Assembly (NCBI RefSeq): GCF_963678635.1
Contig: NC_087068.1
Coordinates: forward strand, 30,010,318-30,074,317
Length of the DNA: 64,000 bases
Source of the DNA: Symsagittifera roscoffensis
Taxonomy: Eukaryota > Xenacoelomorpha > Acoela > Convolutidae
Direction: 5' to 3'
Numbering within the stretch: the first letter of the stretch is position 1; every line of letters starts with the position of its first letter. The position numbers and the translations under genes are program-made. The notes under the pieces were generated by a model. It worked only from the letters and a program-made list of their open reading frames with translations, did no database searches and was not told the DNA's origin. Positions 49,301-62,900 of the stretch are shown one piece after another.

Positions 49301-52300
49301 CACAGAAAATCAACCTAAGCTAATTTCTTCCCGTGCGCGAACATTGTCACTAAGGGCGCGAACATAAATGCTTGTAAACTTGCCGCCGTGATACCAAAAT
49401 CTTCACTTGAACCCAGGTTGGATTGCGCAAAGAAGCAACATAAGTCGCGCAAAGTTGCAGCATCGGTCGAGTAAAAACTCGGCTTAAGTTAAATTGGCTG
49501 GGCAAAGACCCAAAAGTCCCGCAAATAAGCAGCTTGAGATTGCGCAAAGTTGCTGCATAAATTGCAAAAAAATTTTCAAATAAAATTTTTTGACGTTTAA
49601 GTTTTGCTTTGGAAAAAACCTCCTCCTAAGTGTATCATTATAATGTTATTCTTTATATTGTTCTGGTCAAACATCGCCACAAAATTTCTTGTGAAAACTA
49701 TAAATTATAATTTTAATTCAATCATATTTCAGGCAAAGTCGCAGCATAAATCGTGCATACTCAAAAGCGGAGTCGAAAATATATTTTTGAAAGGCGCAAG
49801 TTGCTCAAAATCTTCTTTGTAGCACAATGTCGCATAGAATCTTTTTTGTTGCGCAAAGTCGTTCAAAATCTTCTTTGTCGCACAATTCCGAACACAATCT
49901 TCTTTGTCGGACAAAGTCGCGCATAATCTTTTGTTGCGCATGGTCACGCAGATTTTTTTTTTCGGTTTTTTTATTCAGTTGCAACATATCTTTTTTATGT
50001 CGTACAAAGTCGCTCAGCACCGTTTTAATTGCACAAAGTCGCGCAGAAAACTTTAGATCGCGCAAAGTCGTAAAATAGCTGCATCCCCCAGTCGATCAAG
50101 GGAGGTTATCTTGCAAGATCTTGCAAGAATCTTGCAAGATTCTTTTAAAGAGGATGCATCTCTTTAAAAGATCTTGCAAGATTCTTGCAAGATAACCTCC
50201 TTTAAAGATAACCTTTTTTGCAAGATCTTTAAATATACAATTTTTTTGGGCAAAAACAGCTTTACACGCGAAGACAACCAAGTAGCATTCGTGGAAGAAG
50301 GAAGCAATCTTAGCTACGCATACATACACACAGCCCACTAGGCGGTTGCCCCCCGAGTCGTGCAAAAATTCGCATTACGAGGCTAAACTGTTCACTGGAT
50401 AGGCGCACAATTTTCTGTCTCTGTGTTTCTGGATTCTAGAGACAATTCTTTAAACATGCTTAAATCTTGTCGGAACGATCAAAAGAAATGAAAGAAGAAA
50501 AGAAGAACAAAGGGAGCGTCCTTGATGCGGAATCCGCTTACAAATCACAAACTGCACAGTTTGGCCTCGTAATGACAAATTTTTTTGGCCGCGCAAAGGC
50601 TCGCAGAGGTTTTTGTTCTCACCAAGTCAAACAAAAATGTTTGACCGCGGAAGTTCTCAACCTTTTGTTGGGTCGTGCAAATTTTTTGGATTCGTGGCCT
50701 TGTCGGCACGAAACCATTGTCGCCTTGTTGTTTTCCTTGTCGCACCTGGTGATTTGTATGGGTACAATTAGGGACACTTATTAAGAATTAGGGACACTTG
50801 GTTTCGTGACATTGTGGGGCTCAGGTAGTGATGGTGCCGATCAATCATATGATTGCTGGTTTAAATCGCATATGCGATGCAATTCGCAAGGTGGAGCTCT
50901 TGCGAGTAAGTTATAGCCTAATGGGTGCTGGCTATATGCGCTCCTGTCAATCTAATTGATGAACCTTCAGCTTAGGCCTCCGGGTTTATTGACTGGCAAA
51001 GTTTTTCCGGTAGAGCAAAGTGGTAATATATCGTTTTTTTTGGACGCTCAAAACCCCAATAGTTTTTCTTGATCGCAGAAAATCAAGCAAGAATGTTTTG
51101 GTCGCGGAAAGTCACATGTTTTCACAACACGCGACTTCTCTTTCTTGGGACTCTCTTTGCTCATGCAAAGACGCGCAGAAAAATTTTTGTCCCGCAAAGT
51201 CGCAATAAATCTTTTTTGGGACGCTCAAAATTGCAACTTAACTTTTTGGGCCTCGCGAGGTTTGTAACAGTATAATGTTACAGAAATTGGAACTGGACGA
51301 CGAGCGGTTCATGAAGCACTGTCAGCAACTGGGACGCAAGCTAGTCTCTGCCACTCTGTCAGTGTATCAGGAGTGTCTAGTCAACCTCCTACCCACTCCT
51401 GCCAAATCACACTACATATTCAACCTCAGAGACATATCCAGGTGAAAGACATCGGTTTTCTGCAATTACCCCCTTTTGCAAGGTTCCACGAATGGGGGCA
51501 AAGTTCACGAATGCGGGGGGGGGGGGGGGGGGGGTTATTCTACATTCTTTTGCTTAAATAGTTGTGGCATTTGGTTTCTATTACAAAGCAAGGTAAAAAG
51601 TATTAGGGAATTTTCACACACACTTTTTTTTCGTCGAGGAACTAAACGATTTGCACATATGATACTTTTCTTTCCCTTTTCTCGAGAGTATATGTGTTTT
51701 TAGAGTGATGAATGGGCTGTTTCTGGTCAAGAAGGACTCCATATACACTGACACCATCTTCATCAAGTGTTGGGTCCACGAGGTCCTCAGAGTCTTCTAC
51801 GACAGATTGGTTGACGCCAAGGACTCCACCTGGCTTTTTCAGTGAGTGTAACGTTTGAACTATCGATTTATTTGGGACGTTAGTTAATTAATGGTGATTT
51901 CTGCAATTCGCGGAAGGTTTATGAAAGGCTATCAGGCCTGTCTAAGTATAGCCCGTTTATTTTATATACCAGCATTCCAGACTGATTTATTTTCTCGAGC
52001 GAAGCTTTTTGTTGCGTTATTGGTCCGATCAATGAAAGTGGCAATGAGCTTTGTATTTGGGCGTTTCCTCACGAAAAACCTGGTGCTATAAATACGTGTC
52101 ATACGAGGCCCAGTAGTTTATGACAATGAAGTGGTTCCAGTTTTGATTTGGACTTATATCCCCAAGGAGAAGGAATAGACGAGATATGGTTCTCTGGCCG
52201 GCTTCCTGAAAAAATATATTCGGTCCGATTTTTGAGCGTTTCTTTCTTCTTTCCTCATTAAGTTCGTTGGTTTTTTGTTACTTCGTTTTGGTCCATTGCA

Positions 52301-55300
52301 ATCTCCAAAATCTGCATAGGAGAATATATTTTTGGTTGATAGCCGAACAAGGTCATTTTTACTATACAAAAATCAAAATCTTTGCCTGAAAACAAAGTTT
52401 AAACGTTTTGCGCAAATTTTTGGAAATTTTACTTCCTAAAATTTAGGCGGGCATTCTAAGAGGCTTCTTTTGATATAATTTTCTCATCAACTAACTTAGT
52501 AATTTCAGCGTGACTCTTGATTAACTAAATAAAGCCGAAAGGACCAGCTGTGGGGAAAAATGTTCACTGCGAATTTCGAAAATAAATTGCACCATATTAA
52601 TTCCGGTGAAATTTTAAGCCATTTTTTGTTTTGTTCACTTTTAGTCTAATCTGGACCCACTTTGAGAAAAAAGCCTTTAGAATTTCAAATATTGTTTGTT
52701 TGTCCGAATAATTTAAATCAGCACTATATCATCACTCACAAAAGAACCAACACTATGAAGCGGAACTCCCTGCCATTCCCCCCCCCCCCCCCCCCACTCA
52801 TCATCGAGATAAATAAGCTGGTCCGATATTTTAAAAAACTATTTTTGCTAGCTGATGATTAGACCGCTGGAAGGGATTGAAGGTCTGATTTTGTTTTCTT
52901 TAAGCTCAAGAAAAACTCCAGTATGGATAATGCGAATGAATAATGCTCAAAATTTAAGGCGAGAGATGCTTTTTTTCAGGTGGCGCTTGCGGTTTTTTCA
53001 ATTGTTTTTACTGGGCAATTATTAACAGGAAAATCCGAGAACTGGTCAGCACTATCCTCGAGTTCAACTTCGACGACGTCTTCGCCCACCTCACAGGTAT
53101 CCCAGTGCCCGACTGGTGTGTGAGTCCGATGCCCAACTACTTCCCCGGCAGTGGGGGCCAGATTAGTAACAAGGGCAGGGAGTCCTCTAACTCGAACCAC
53201 AAGCAGAAGAACAACATAGGAGGACTGGGCAGAGATGCTTCTGGCTCTAATCTGAAAGTGCCCAACACGGCAGGTATTAGTTTTCAATTTCTTTTTTTCT
53301 CTGTTAAATTCAACTGCTAGTGTTATTTACATTCACACAATGATTAATCTAATCTCAATTCCAATATTTAAAATTAGAGAAATTTTGATTGTTCGATTAT
53401 AAAAAACTTTGAACTAATCGAAAAATTTGAGGCAAATAAGGTTTTTAGAATCTTTTTCTCAAAAGATATCGTATGAAGAAAAAGAATTTGGAAAACAAAA
53501 TTGAACGCGGCCCACGAAATTTATTAGTTTTTAATTGAATTATAAGCTCATCAATGAATTATGATTTATGTGACGTTAGTCTACACTAAAAAAACAAATG
53601 TAATTTAAATGAAGGCTGCTTTTGTGTTGAAAATCATAATCAATAAATGTTGCAGTTTCTCAAGACGAGGACGACTCCTCGGCCGATTCGACACTCAAGT
53701 ACAACTTCCCTGAAGTGACCGAAGACCATATGGAATCCCTGATGTTCGGAGACTACCTCTACATGGATGCTGACTTCGCAATCATGCCTTATGATGAGAT
53801 CACCTCGTTTGACCCCTACAAGGCAGCTATTCAACAACAGTTGGTAGAGTATAATCAGCTGATGAATGCCAAGATGGATATTGTCATATTCAGGTCAGTC
53901 TTCTTCGAGAGAATTAAAGATAAGATAAGGTCGCTAGGGAAGGGGGAGGGTGTGTAGGGAATTCGACACGCTCACCACTAAAAAACGCGGCCTCTTTAGT
54001 AACTTTTTACATCTATGCTCAGCCAACTAACCCTTACGTTTTGCCAAAGGCGGCTTTGACACCAAAATATAATTATTTTGAGGAAAGGGGGGCGAAAAAA
54101 GATGTTCGACTAACTTTGTTATTTCAAAAAAAACATCAGACTGATTTAAAAAGGTAATATTTTTTTTTTCGCGTAATAAATTGGACATCAAAACATACAT
54201 TACTCATTTGCGAATCAAAAAGAAATGATTATTGTTTCCGTTTATTATTTGACCGAATCCTCCACTTTCCAACTATCTGTTCAGCTTATCATATTCCACT
54301 CCTGTAGGTACTTTGTGCAGCACGTGTGTCGTCTGTCTCGTATCCTCCGACAGCCTATGGGTCATGGTCTGTTAGTGGGAGTGAGCGGGAGTGGGAGACA
54401 CTCCAGTGCACAGCTGAGTGCATTCATGCTGCAAGTGAAGACATTCAAGCCACAGATCACCAAGAAGTACAATCTAGACAACTGGAGGGACGACATCAAG
54501 GTGAAATAAGATGTCAAAGGTCACACTTCAATTTCACAAACAAACAAAACAACTCTTAGAGTTAACTTAGAGTTAAGCAGACCGATAATTTTTGCTTATT
54601 CATAGCTCCTTAGCTCTCCTGTAAAAATGATTATTTAAGAACGTTTAGAAAATTTCGATCTACTCAACAAACCCCCCATTCAAGAAGGGCGTGGTTGGGT
54701 AATTAGATTAATCGAATTTTCAACAAATCAGAATGTAGCAAAACTAGAATCTCAACAAAATGTCTAGTGGTGAATACAGTTTTTTTAGAGTTGTGGAGGT
54801 TCTTTAGTAGATACCATAGTGGAAGGGGGTGGGGGTTGTAAAAAAGATCCGAACACATTTATGATTGGCCAGTAAGAAATGGCTGTTATGCCAAAGGTGG
54901 AGGACCCTTTGAAAAAACTGGCTACTGCTCTTGATCAAAATTTCTATTACCCGTTCTATGTATACACGTTCAAGTGGAAACTTAATTTGCAAAATGTCGG
55001 ATTTTAATTATAATTTTTTTGTGTCCTAGTTGGCCATGAGAACAGCAGGTGCACTAGAGGAGCCCTCGATGTTCCTCATCTCAGACACGCAGATAGTGAA
55101 TGAGTCATTCCTGGAGGACATAGAGTCCCTTCTCAACACGGGCGAGATCCCCAACCTGTTCCCGCCAGACGAGAAACACGAAATAGTCGAACTAGGTAAA
55201 GTACCTGAATCATTCATCGACTCATTAATCGAACAACACTAATCGAGTCTGGCGAAAGTAACAAAATGTTTCGGGTGATGAGTGGTGAAGCGGTGTCGTC

Positions 55301-56839
55301 TCCTCTTATCAGTCGAAAGGTAGGATGTTTGAGACCCACCATGATCACTGCTCGTTGCTGGGGTTGAGGCAACATTAAGCACCTCAGAAAAGTGAATGAG
55401 TCATTCCAAAAAATTGCATGTAGATCTAATACTGGGGCACAATAGTGGTTCTCCGCCAAGGGCTCAACATGTTGGTCCTTTCCCTCGTGGAGAAATTTTC
55501 ATAACTATTTTAAGGATTTTTTGAATATATCGGCGTTCGAAAAAAAGTTACAAACGAATATTTTTCTTACAGATGTGAAAAATATTTTCTGTTGAGAAAG
55601 TATGGTTTCAGTTCGTGACAGAGCGCAGCAAGGCAATAAGCAAGCTGACTTCACGACCAATGAGCTGTTCACCTTTTTCGTGTCACGTGTGAAGGCACTG
55701 CTGCATATTGTTGTCGCATTCAGCCCAATCGGTGATGCGTTCCGAAACCGCCTGAGGAAATTTCCATCGTTGATATCTTGCTGTACCATTAATTGGTTCA
55801 AGGTCAGTTGTTAATGCAGCAATATATCAGAAAATTTGGTCGGTAGTTGAGCTAATGTTGCTTGCTTCTTATCTCAGTTATATTATTTCACTATTGTTTG
55901 TAGCCTTATTTTCAATTTTTATCTGATTTTATTTCAATGATTGCGTGTTTAACAATTTTTTGCAACTGCATTTTTTGTAAGCCACGAAAAATTTTGTTGA
56001 GCCACGAAATCAGCACTCGAATTTGAGTCACTGGAAAATCCAAAACACTTTCAGAAACAAATACAAATTGATTTCGGAAAGTTAAAAAAACAACGCAGGT
56101 GTTTCTGTAACATAAATCAAGGAGCGTTATATTTGGTCATGAGGCTTTTAGCTGCCGTTGTCTTATTTCAGGAGTGGCCCCAAGAGGCGCTGGAGAAAGT
56201 GTCCCACTCCTTGCTGAGTGATGCCAAGTTGGAGGAGGCTTACAAGACCAACATCACCCCCCTCTGTCTCAGCTTCCACCTCTCCGCATCACAACTGTCC
56301 AACAGGTGCGGATATTGCCCTGATACAGATTTCATCATTCAAAGTAATTAAACACTGGCTTAAAAACTAGAATCAGTTCGATAGTTGGATATTCTCAATA
56401 TTTCCTAGTTTTTCTTTGACAAACCTAATTCTAAAGAATCTTGGCTTTCAAAATCATCCTTACTGTTATTTTAGAAGTTAAAAAGTTTGGAGCCCGTAGT
56501 ATTTTAAACCAGAGCTCGCAAATCAAAAACGCTTGCCATCTGATTGGTTCTGTTTTAGGCTGTACGCTGAGTTCAATCGTCGCAACTACGTCACTCCAAG
56601 CTCTTTTCTTCAGTTTGTACTCTCCTTCAAAGAACTCCTCGCCAAGAAACGAGAAGAGGTTTCGAAGGCCAAAAGACGCTACGAAGTTGGACTTGAGAAA
56701 CTTGCATTTGCGTCGTCTCAGGTAAAAACAAAAACGATTTTTGCAAGACTGATTGTTTACCTTGGGAGTTATTTTGACAGTCAAACTCAAAAAAAAATCC
56801 AAGAGTTTCCTAACAAAAAAAGGCACAAATGATAATAGA

Positions 56840-56905
<66 letters not shown>

Positions 56906-59900
56906 GACATCTGAATATGTAGAAAAAAACTTATTTAGGTAGCCGAAATGGAAAAGAATCTCAAGGATCTCCAACCGAAACTCCTCGAAACCACCAAAGA
57001 AGCCACAAAAATGGCTGAAACAACAATGAAGGAGAGTAAAAGAGTGCAAAACAAGCGAGAAATGGTCACTAGAGAAGAAGCTATTGCGAACGAATACGCA
57101 GAAGCAGCACAGGATCTGAAAACTGAATGTGAAGCCGATCTAGCCGAGGCGATTCCCATACTTGAAGAAGCCACTAGATGCCTGGACATCTTAAAACCCT
57201 CGGATATTACCATTCTAAAGAGCATGAAGAGTCCACCTCTTGGGGTTAAGTTAGTCTTGGAGGCAATTTGTGTTTTGAAAGATATCCCGCCTGAAAAGAT
57301 CAATGACCCCGACGGAGGAACTGCAAAGATCAACAGTTACTGGGGTCCCTCTAAGAAACTGCTGGGAGACCTGAACTTCTTGACGACTCTGAAGTCGTTT
57401 GATAAGGATAATGTGAATGCGGCTGCTATGGACAAGATAAGAAAGGAGTACATGACTAATCCTGATTTTGCACCTGAAGTTGTGGCGAAGTCTTCCTCGG
57501 CCGCTCAGGGTCTCTGCAGATGGGTAAGAAAAATCTGAACAACTGCATACTGTTTTTGTTCAAAACGCTTACTTTTTAATGGCTGACTTATTTAAATAGA
57601 ACATACACACTGTGCATTTGGTGAAACTATTCGAAGCAGTTCTTATTGATAATAAGATTCAGGGGATAATATGATTCTTATTGATAATATGATTCGACCA
57701 AGTTGAGTTCCTAGCGCTCCCAGAACACAATAGAAATCGTATTTTGAACAAAAACTAAGCGCCGCATGCAAATTTTTAAAAAATCGGGTCAAAAACGCCG
57801 TCTTGGACACTTTTTGTAAAATTTTGACCAGAAAAGTGTGTTTTTTTTGGCGCGCGCTCCCCTTTAAAATTAAGTGTATATTGGCGCCAAAAGATCCTCT
57901 TGAAAAATTTTAGGGTTGGTCCACCTAAAAGGAATGTCAAAAATAATAGCAAAGGGGGAACCCTTTGGTTGGCGAGGAGGTCGAATCCCTTATGCATTTC
58001 ACTGTATAATTTTTTTTATATTAAACGTCAATAAGTGACATTCAACTTAAAGCTAATTAATGAAATGAGGTCTCGTAATGACTTTAAATGCTGCTTCCCT
58101 CCAACAGGTAATGGCGATTGAGATGTACGAGCGCATTTCCAAACTAGTCGCCCCAAAGAAGATGAAGTTAGCCCAATCAGAAGGAGACCTCGCGGCCTGT
58201 ATGTCCTCTCTGAACGCCAAGAGGAACGAGCTGAAACTGGTACAGGATAAACTGACTGCTCTTCAAGATCAACTGAAGATGACAGAGGAGAGGAAGATAT
58301 CACTGGAGAAGGAGGTGGATCTGTGTGCCAAGAAACTAAGCAGGGCTGATAAGCTGATTTCTGGATTAGGCGGCGAAAAGGACAGGTACGGAGGGAGTAT
58401 CCACTGGATCCACCATTGAATTTTTTATTGGTGCAAAAGTTACAGGTTTTTCTGAAGATCGTTCAGCTGTGACCAATGAAAGCTATTTCGATTCCAGTGT
58501 GCTCAGCAACGTGATGTAAGTAGGATGAGGATGGGGAGGGTTGAGGGGAGGGGGAGGGGGAGGGGCATGGGGAGGGGAGAGGGGAGAGGGGAGAGGGGAG
58601 AGGGGAGGAAGGGGGAGAGACCAGCTCGTATCACGTATCCAATAAAAACAGTTTCGTTCCTGATGATTTGCTTTTAAAAACAAAAGATTGCGCGTTTTCG
58701 TGAACCCAGGATGATTTACGGAGAAAAATAGTGTGAATTGATGTTTTAGATGGACCAAAGCAGCCAAGGGATACCACGGCACTTTCGTCAACCTCCCCGG
58801 CGACGTCCTGTTGTCAGCCGGAATCATCAACTACCTGGGTCCCTTCCCAGCCGCCCTCAGACAGGAAAGCGTGGACAACTGGCAGCTGGAGTGCAGGGGA
58901 TACGGCATCCCGTGCTCCACTAATTTTGAGTTGAAGAGTGCTCTCGGGAATCCAATCACAATCAGATCGTGGAACATTCATGGATTGCCGAGCGATAATT
59001 TCTCCGTGCAGAATGGAGTTATTGTAACTAACAGTCGACGATGGTACTTCATTTCAAAATTTTGAAAATCAAATTTATTGTCTGACAACTTCCTCCGGAG
59101 TGTTAACGAAAAGCATTTTGCGAATTGAGGTATCACTAAAAAATTTTGCTTTGGGTGAAGTGATGTAGTATTTCAAGCGTCATACAAGTTGCATAAAAAC
59201 TTTGGGAAAGATTTCCCGGAGTGTGAAGTGATGAAATTTTTTTTATATTTTGTTTATTCCTGTAGTGTAGATTGGCGATGTGCGATTGACTATTCGGAGA
59301 TGAAAGAAAAATGTTCTTTAAGTAAAACCAGAGCCAATGCTCAAGTGATATTAGGTTATAATTTATTGAGGCTTTAGATAAACATTTCATAAAGCTGAAA
59401 GTTTTTGGTCTGATTTTAAAAGCTAAAATTGGTAAAAGACACCACAACAAAAAGTTTTTAAAAAAGATTTTCGACCACTGCATAATATCAGTATCGGCTT
59501 GTCTTTCTTTCTAAATACTCACTCTCTTTTTCATCTTGTACTCCCCCTCGTTTTTACAGGCCCCTGATGATAGACCCCCAGTCACAGGCGAACACGTGGA
59601 TCCGCAGTTTGGAGGAAGAGAACAAACTGGTGGTGCTGAAGCTGAACGACAGTGACTTCGTGCTCCAACTGGAGACAGCTGTGAGGAATGGAGTGCCAGT
59701 GTTGCTGGAGAACATAGAGGAGACACTGGACGCCTCCTTTGATTTCCTACTCGGAAAGATCACATTCAAACACAGTACGCTCAGTATTACGATGAGCTAA
59801 ACTAAATTTTTATTCAACCTTTTTGATCGCAGTTTTTCATTTCCCGTCTGTTGCTTAAAAACATTTTGCTAAACTAAATGAGATTTTATACGAAATAGTC

Positions 59901-62900
59901 TTTTGAAAAAAATTCCGCCGAATTTGGTGAGATGCAAATTGGATAAAATACAATAAAACTTTCTGAGTTTATGGAAAAATCATTAGTTTCAAGTTCTCGT
60001 CATTCAAGATTCTTTTACCATTAGTGGTTTTGTTTTCTGGAGATATACCGACCGTGTTCCTCTTCAGGTGGCATAGAGTGCACTAAGTTGGGAGACAGTA
60101 TCATCGAGTACAACAGTGACTTCCGCTTCTACATCACCACTAAGCTGAGGAACCCCCACTACCTGCCCCAGATATCCACCAAAGTCTGCCTCATCAACTT
60201 CATGATCACACCCAGCGGACTACAGGTCAATACAGCATACATGCACCACAGAATTCCACGTATTTTAGCGTACCTCTTTTGATCTCAGTACCTTTTACCC
60301 TGATTTTTGATGCCCCATTACTTCGTTCTTATTTTCCTTTGCTGAGAGGGGTTATAATTAATCTGGTATTTCCGAGCTATTTTTCGGCCGGAAAAATTAA
60401 TTTAGAACTCTTATTTGAATATATAAGCTAGTTCTCTCGCAGGAACAATTCAGAGAAACTTATCTCGCTCGATTTCTTTATTTTAAGTTATCTCGCGTTT
60501 GCTTTTCTAAATAATCACTGGGTTGTTACAATGTTCGCGTATCCATTGCGATGAAAAAATCAGCATCTGCCTTAAAATATAACCTCATGTTCTAGGATCA
60601 ACTCCTGGGAATCACAGTTGCCAAAGAACGTCCAGACCTGGAGGACGCCAGACAGTCGCTGCTAATCCAGAGTGCAGACAACAAGAAACAGCTGAAGGAG
60701 ATAGAGGACAAGATACTGGAGACACTCTCCTCCTCCAAAGGGAATATTCTAGAAGATGAGAGTGCAGTGCAGATACTTGATAGTTCGAAGGTCCTCGCTA
60801 ATGATATCCAGAAGAAACAGCTGGTGAGTTAAAGAGTTTTTATTAATACTTCATGGAAAGACCAGGGTTTATAATTCTTTGCCAGCAATAAAAACTGGAT
60901 ATTTATACAATGTTCAGCTTTATTTCGAAAAACTCATAAAAGTTAATTAATGCATTGGTGTAAGAATTCGGGCGTTTCACAACGGTTGGTGTAAGAACGT
61001 CATAAATGCAATAAAAATGTTCAATTTCACTTTTAAACCCTTGTTTGTAGCTAAATCATCAATGATCTCCAAAACTTTTCCGATCAAATTCATGAACGAA
61101 ATAAAATAAAAGTATTATTTTCTTAGCTTTTTCCCCAAACAAAATGATTCAAGACAGCAGAATCTGCAGGAGATTGAATAAGTTTTCGAAGTGTGAACTT
61201 ATCCTTTTAGACAGCAGAAGAGACGCAGGAGAAGATAGAAGAGGCAAGACAGGGCTACCACAGCATATCTCTACACGCCTCTATCCTCTACTTCGCCATA
61301 GAGGACCTGCCCAACATCAACCCCATGTACCAGTTCAGCCTCGCATGGTTCATACATCTCTTCATTCAGGTAAGTAATCTATTTTATAGACTTCTCTGTT
61401 TATTTATGGAAAAGTTGATTTAATAAGATGATGAATACGATGTTTTAACAACATTTTTTTTTGATCCTGTAAAAATCCTCTAACAGAGAATTTGTTAATC
61501 GAAAGTTTTCAAAAGAAAGATTGTTTCTAAAACTTACTGACTAACTTTGGCGGCAAGTCAATCGTTTGATTTGTTTTGACCGTGGACTCCAGAGACATTG
61601 TCCATGGATTTAGCTTAATTTGTATTGGAATTCGCGGAATTTCAAAAAATTGCCGTTATTTGTTGTTGCAGTGCATAGGAGAGAGCAACAAGAGCAAGAT
61701 ACTGGAGAAGAGGCTGAGGTACCTGTCGGACCACTTCACTTACACTCTGTATCTGAGTGTATCCAGGTCTCTCTTCGATAGACATCGACTCATTTTCTCA
61801 TTCTGTCTCTGCTCCAATGTACTTCTGTGAGTTAACTAAATCGAACTGTTTTGCTAATTATTTGGAAATCTTTGCTTTTTAGCATTAATTTAATGCAGAA
61901 ACATTATAAAATATTATTCTAATTATAGATAAAACCAGTAAAAATTTAGCCTCGTGAGTTTTGAAGTTTTAATCAAAATTCTAACATCAAATCGAATTCT
62001 GCGACAGATTTAAATTAAACTTCGGTGATTGTTCAGGTCACGTGAGGAAGTGGACAGGAGTGAGTTTGGCTTCTTCATAAACACAGACGGACACCAGTCG
62101 GCGGCCGCAGTGGGGGAGAATGGTCTGGGAAAGAAGAGTAAAGAGGAGGACAACAACCCGGCAGAGGAGTGGCTGCCGAAACAGTCTTGGGAACAGATTG
62201 TACTCATGGCAGACACACTTGAGAAGTTCAAAGATATCAAGTATGAATGACTAGCACCGCTTTTCTTATTAAAAAATGCGGTTCCAGAAATGTATTTATT
62301 ATAACTCCTCTTTCTCGATGCACTTTTTTTTTCAATCCGAATGAAATAGTTTAAAAAATATCAAAAACTTAATTCGTTTTCAAAGTTTAATTGAAGTTTT
62401 TTTCGACTATTGTCAATTAAAAATAAATTAAGTAGGGGTATGGCAAAATAACAAAATTAATACAATTAAAACTTTCTTGAATAGCGAGCATTCTTCTACT
62501 TTTTTTTTGATTCTCGAGAATACCCAAATGATAGATGAAAAACACTTAAACTTAAATTTTATTTTTGAAAATCCAAAACTTGTCAATTGCCATTGATAAA
62601 GATAGTTTAAAACATTTATTACAAGGATGCATACATGCATCTACATGTACCAAAAAATGCGATCATTAAAAAACAGACGATGATGGAACAATATGAAAGA
62701 TATCTTTGGGTAATGCATTTTTGTTCAGGTTAATTCCATCTCCGATAATTGCAAAGGTGTTGATATCTTTAGGTCAAGCTTTAGGGATTCACTTGAAGCG
62801 TGGCGTGTGTTCTTCCACAAGACAGAGCTGGATAGTGGCGATATCCCCTCTCCCTGGATCCAGACCCTGGACCAGTTCCAACAGCTACTTCTGTTCAGAG

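Larger units (their letters stand above)
49330..51265. repeat. Degenerate 'gcgcaaagtcg' repeat field
   Basis: Dozens of variants of TGCGCAAAGTCG spaced roughly 25-40 bases apart by T-rich linkers, e.g. GTTGCGCAAAGTCGTTC (49851) and GATCGCGCAAAGTCGTAA (50057). The same unit occurs at 40340-40560. The many short ORFs in it are by-products. Confidence 0.6.
49220..51283 (+). other. Intron 36 (2.1 kb)
   Basis: A field of degenerate 'gcgcaaagtcg' units, the 100-bp hairpin at 50101-50200 and a 202-bp family B MITE. Confidence 0.6.
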
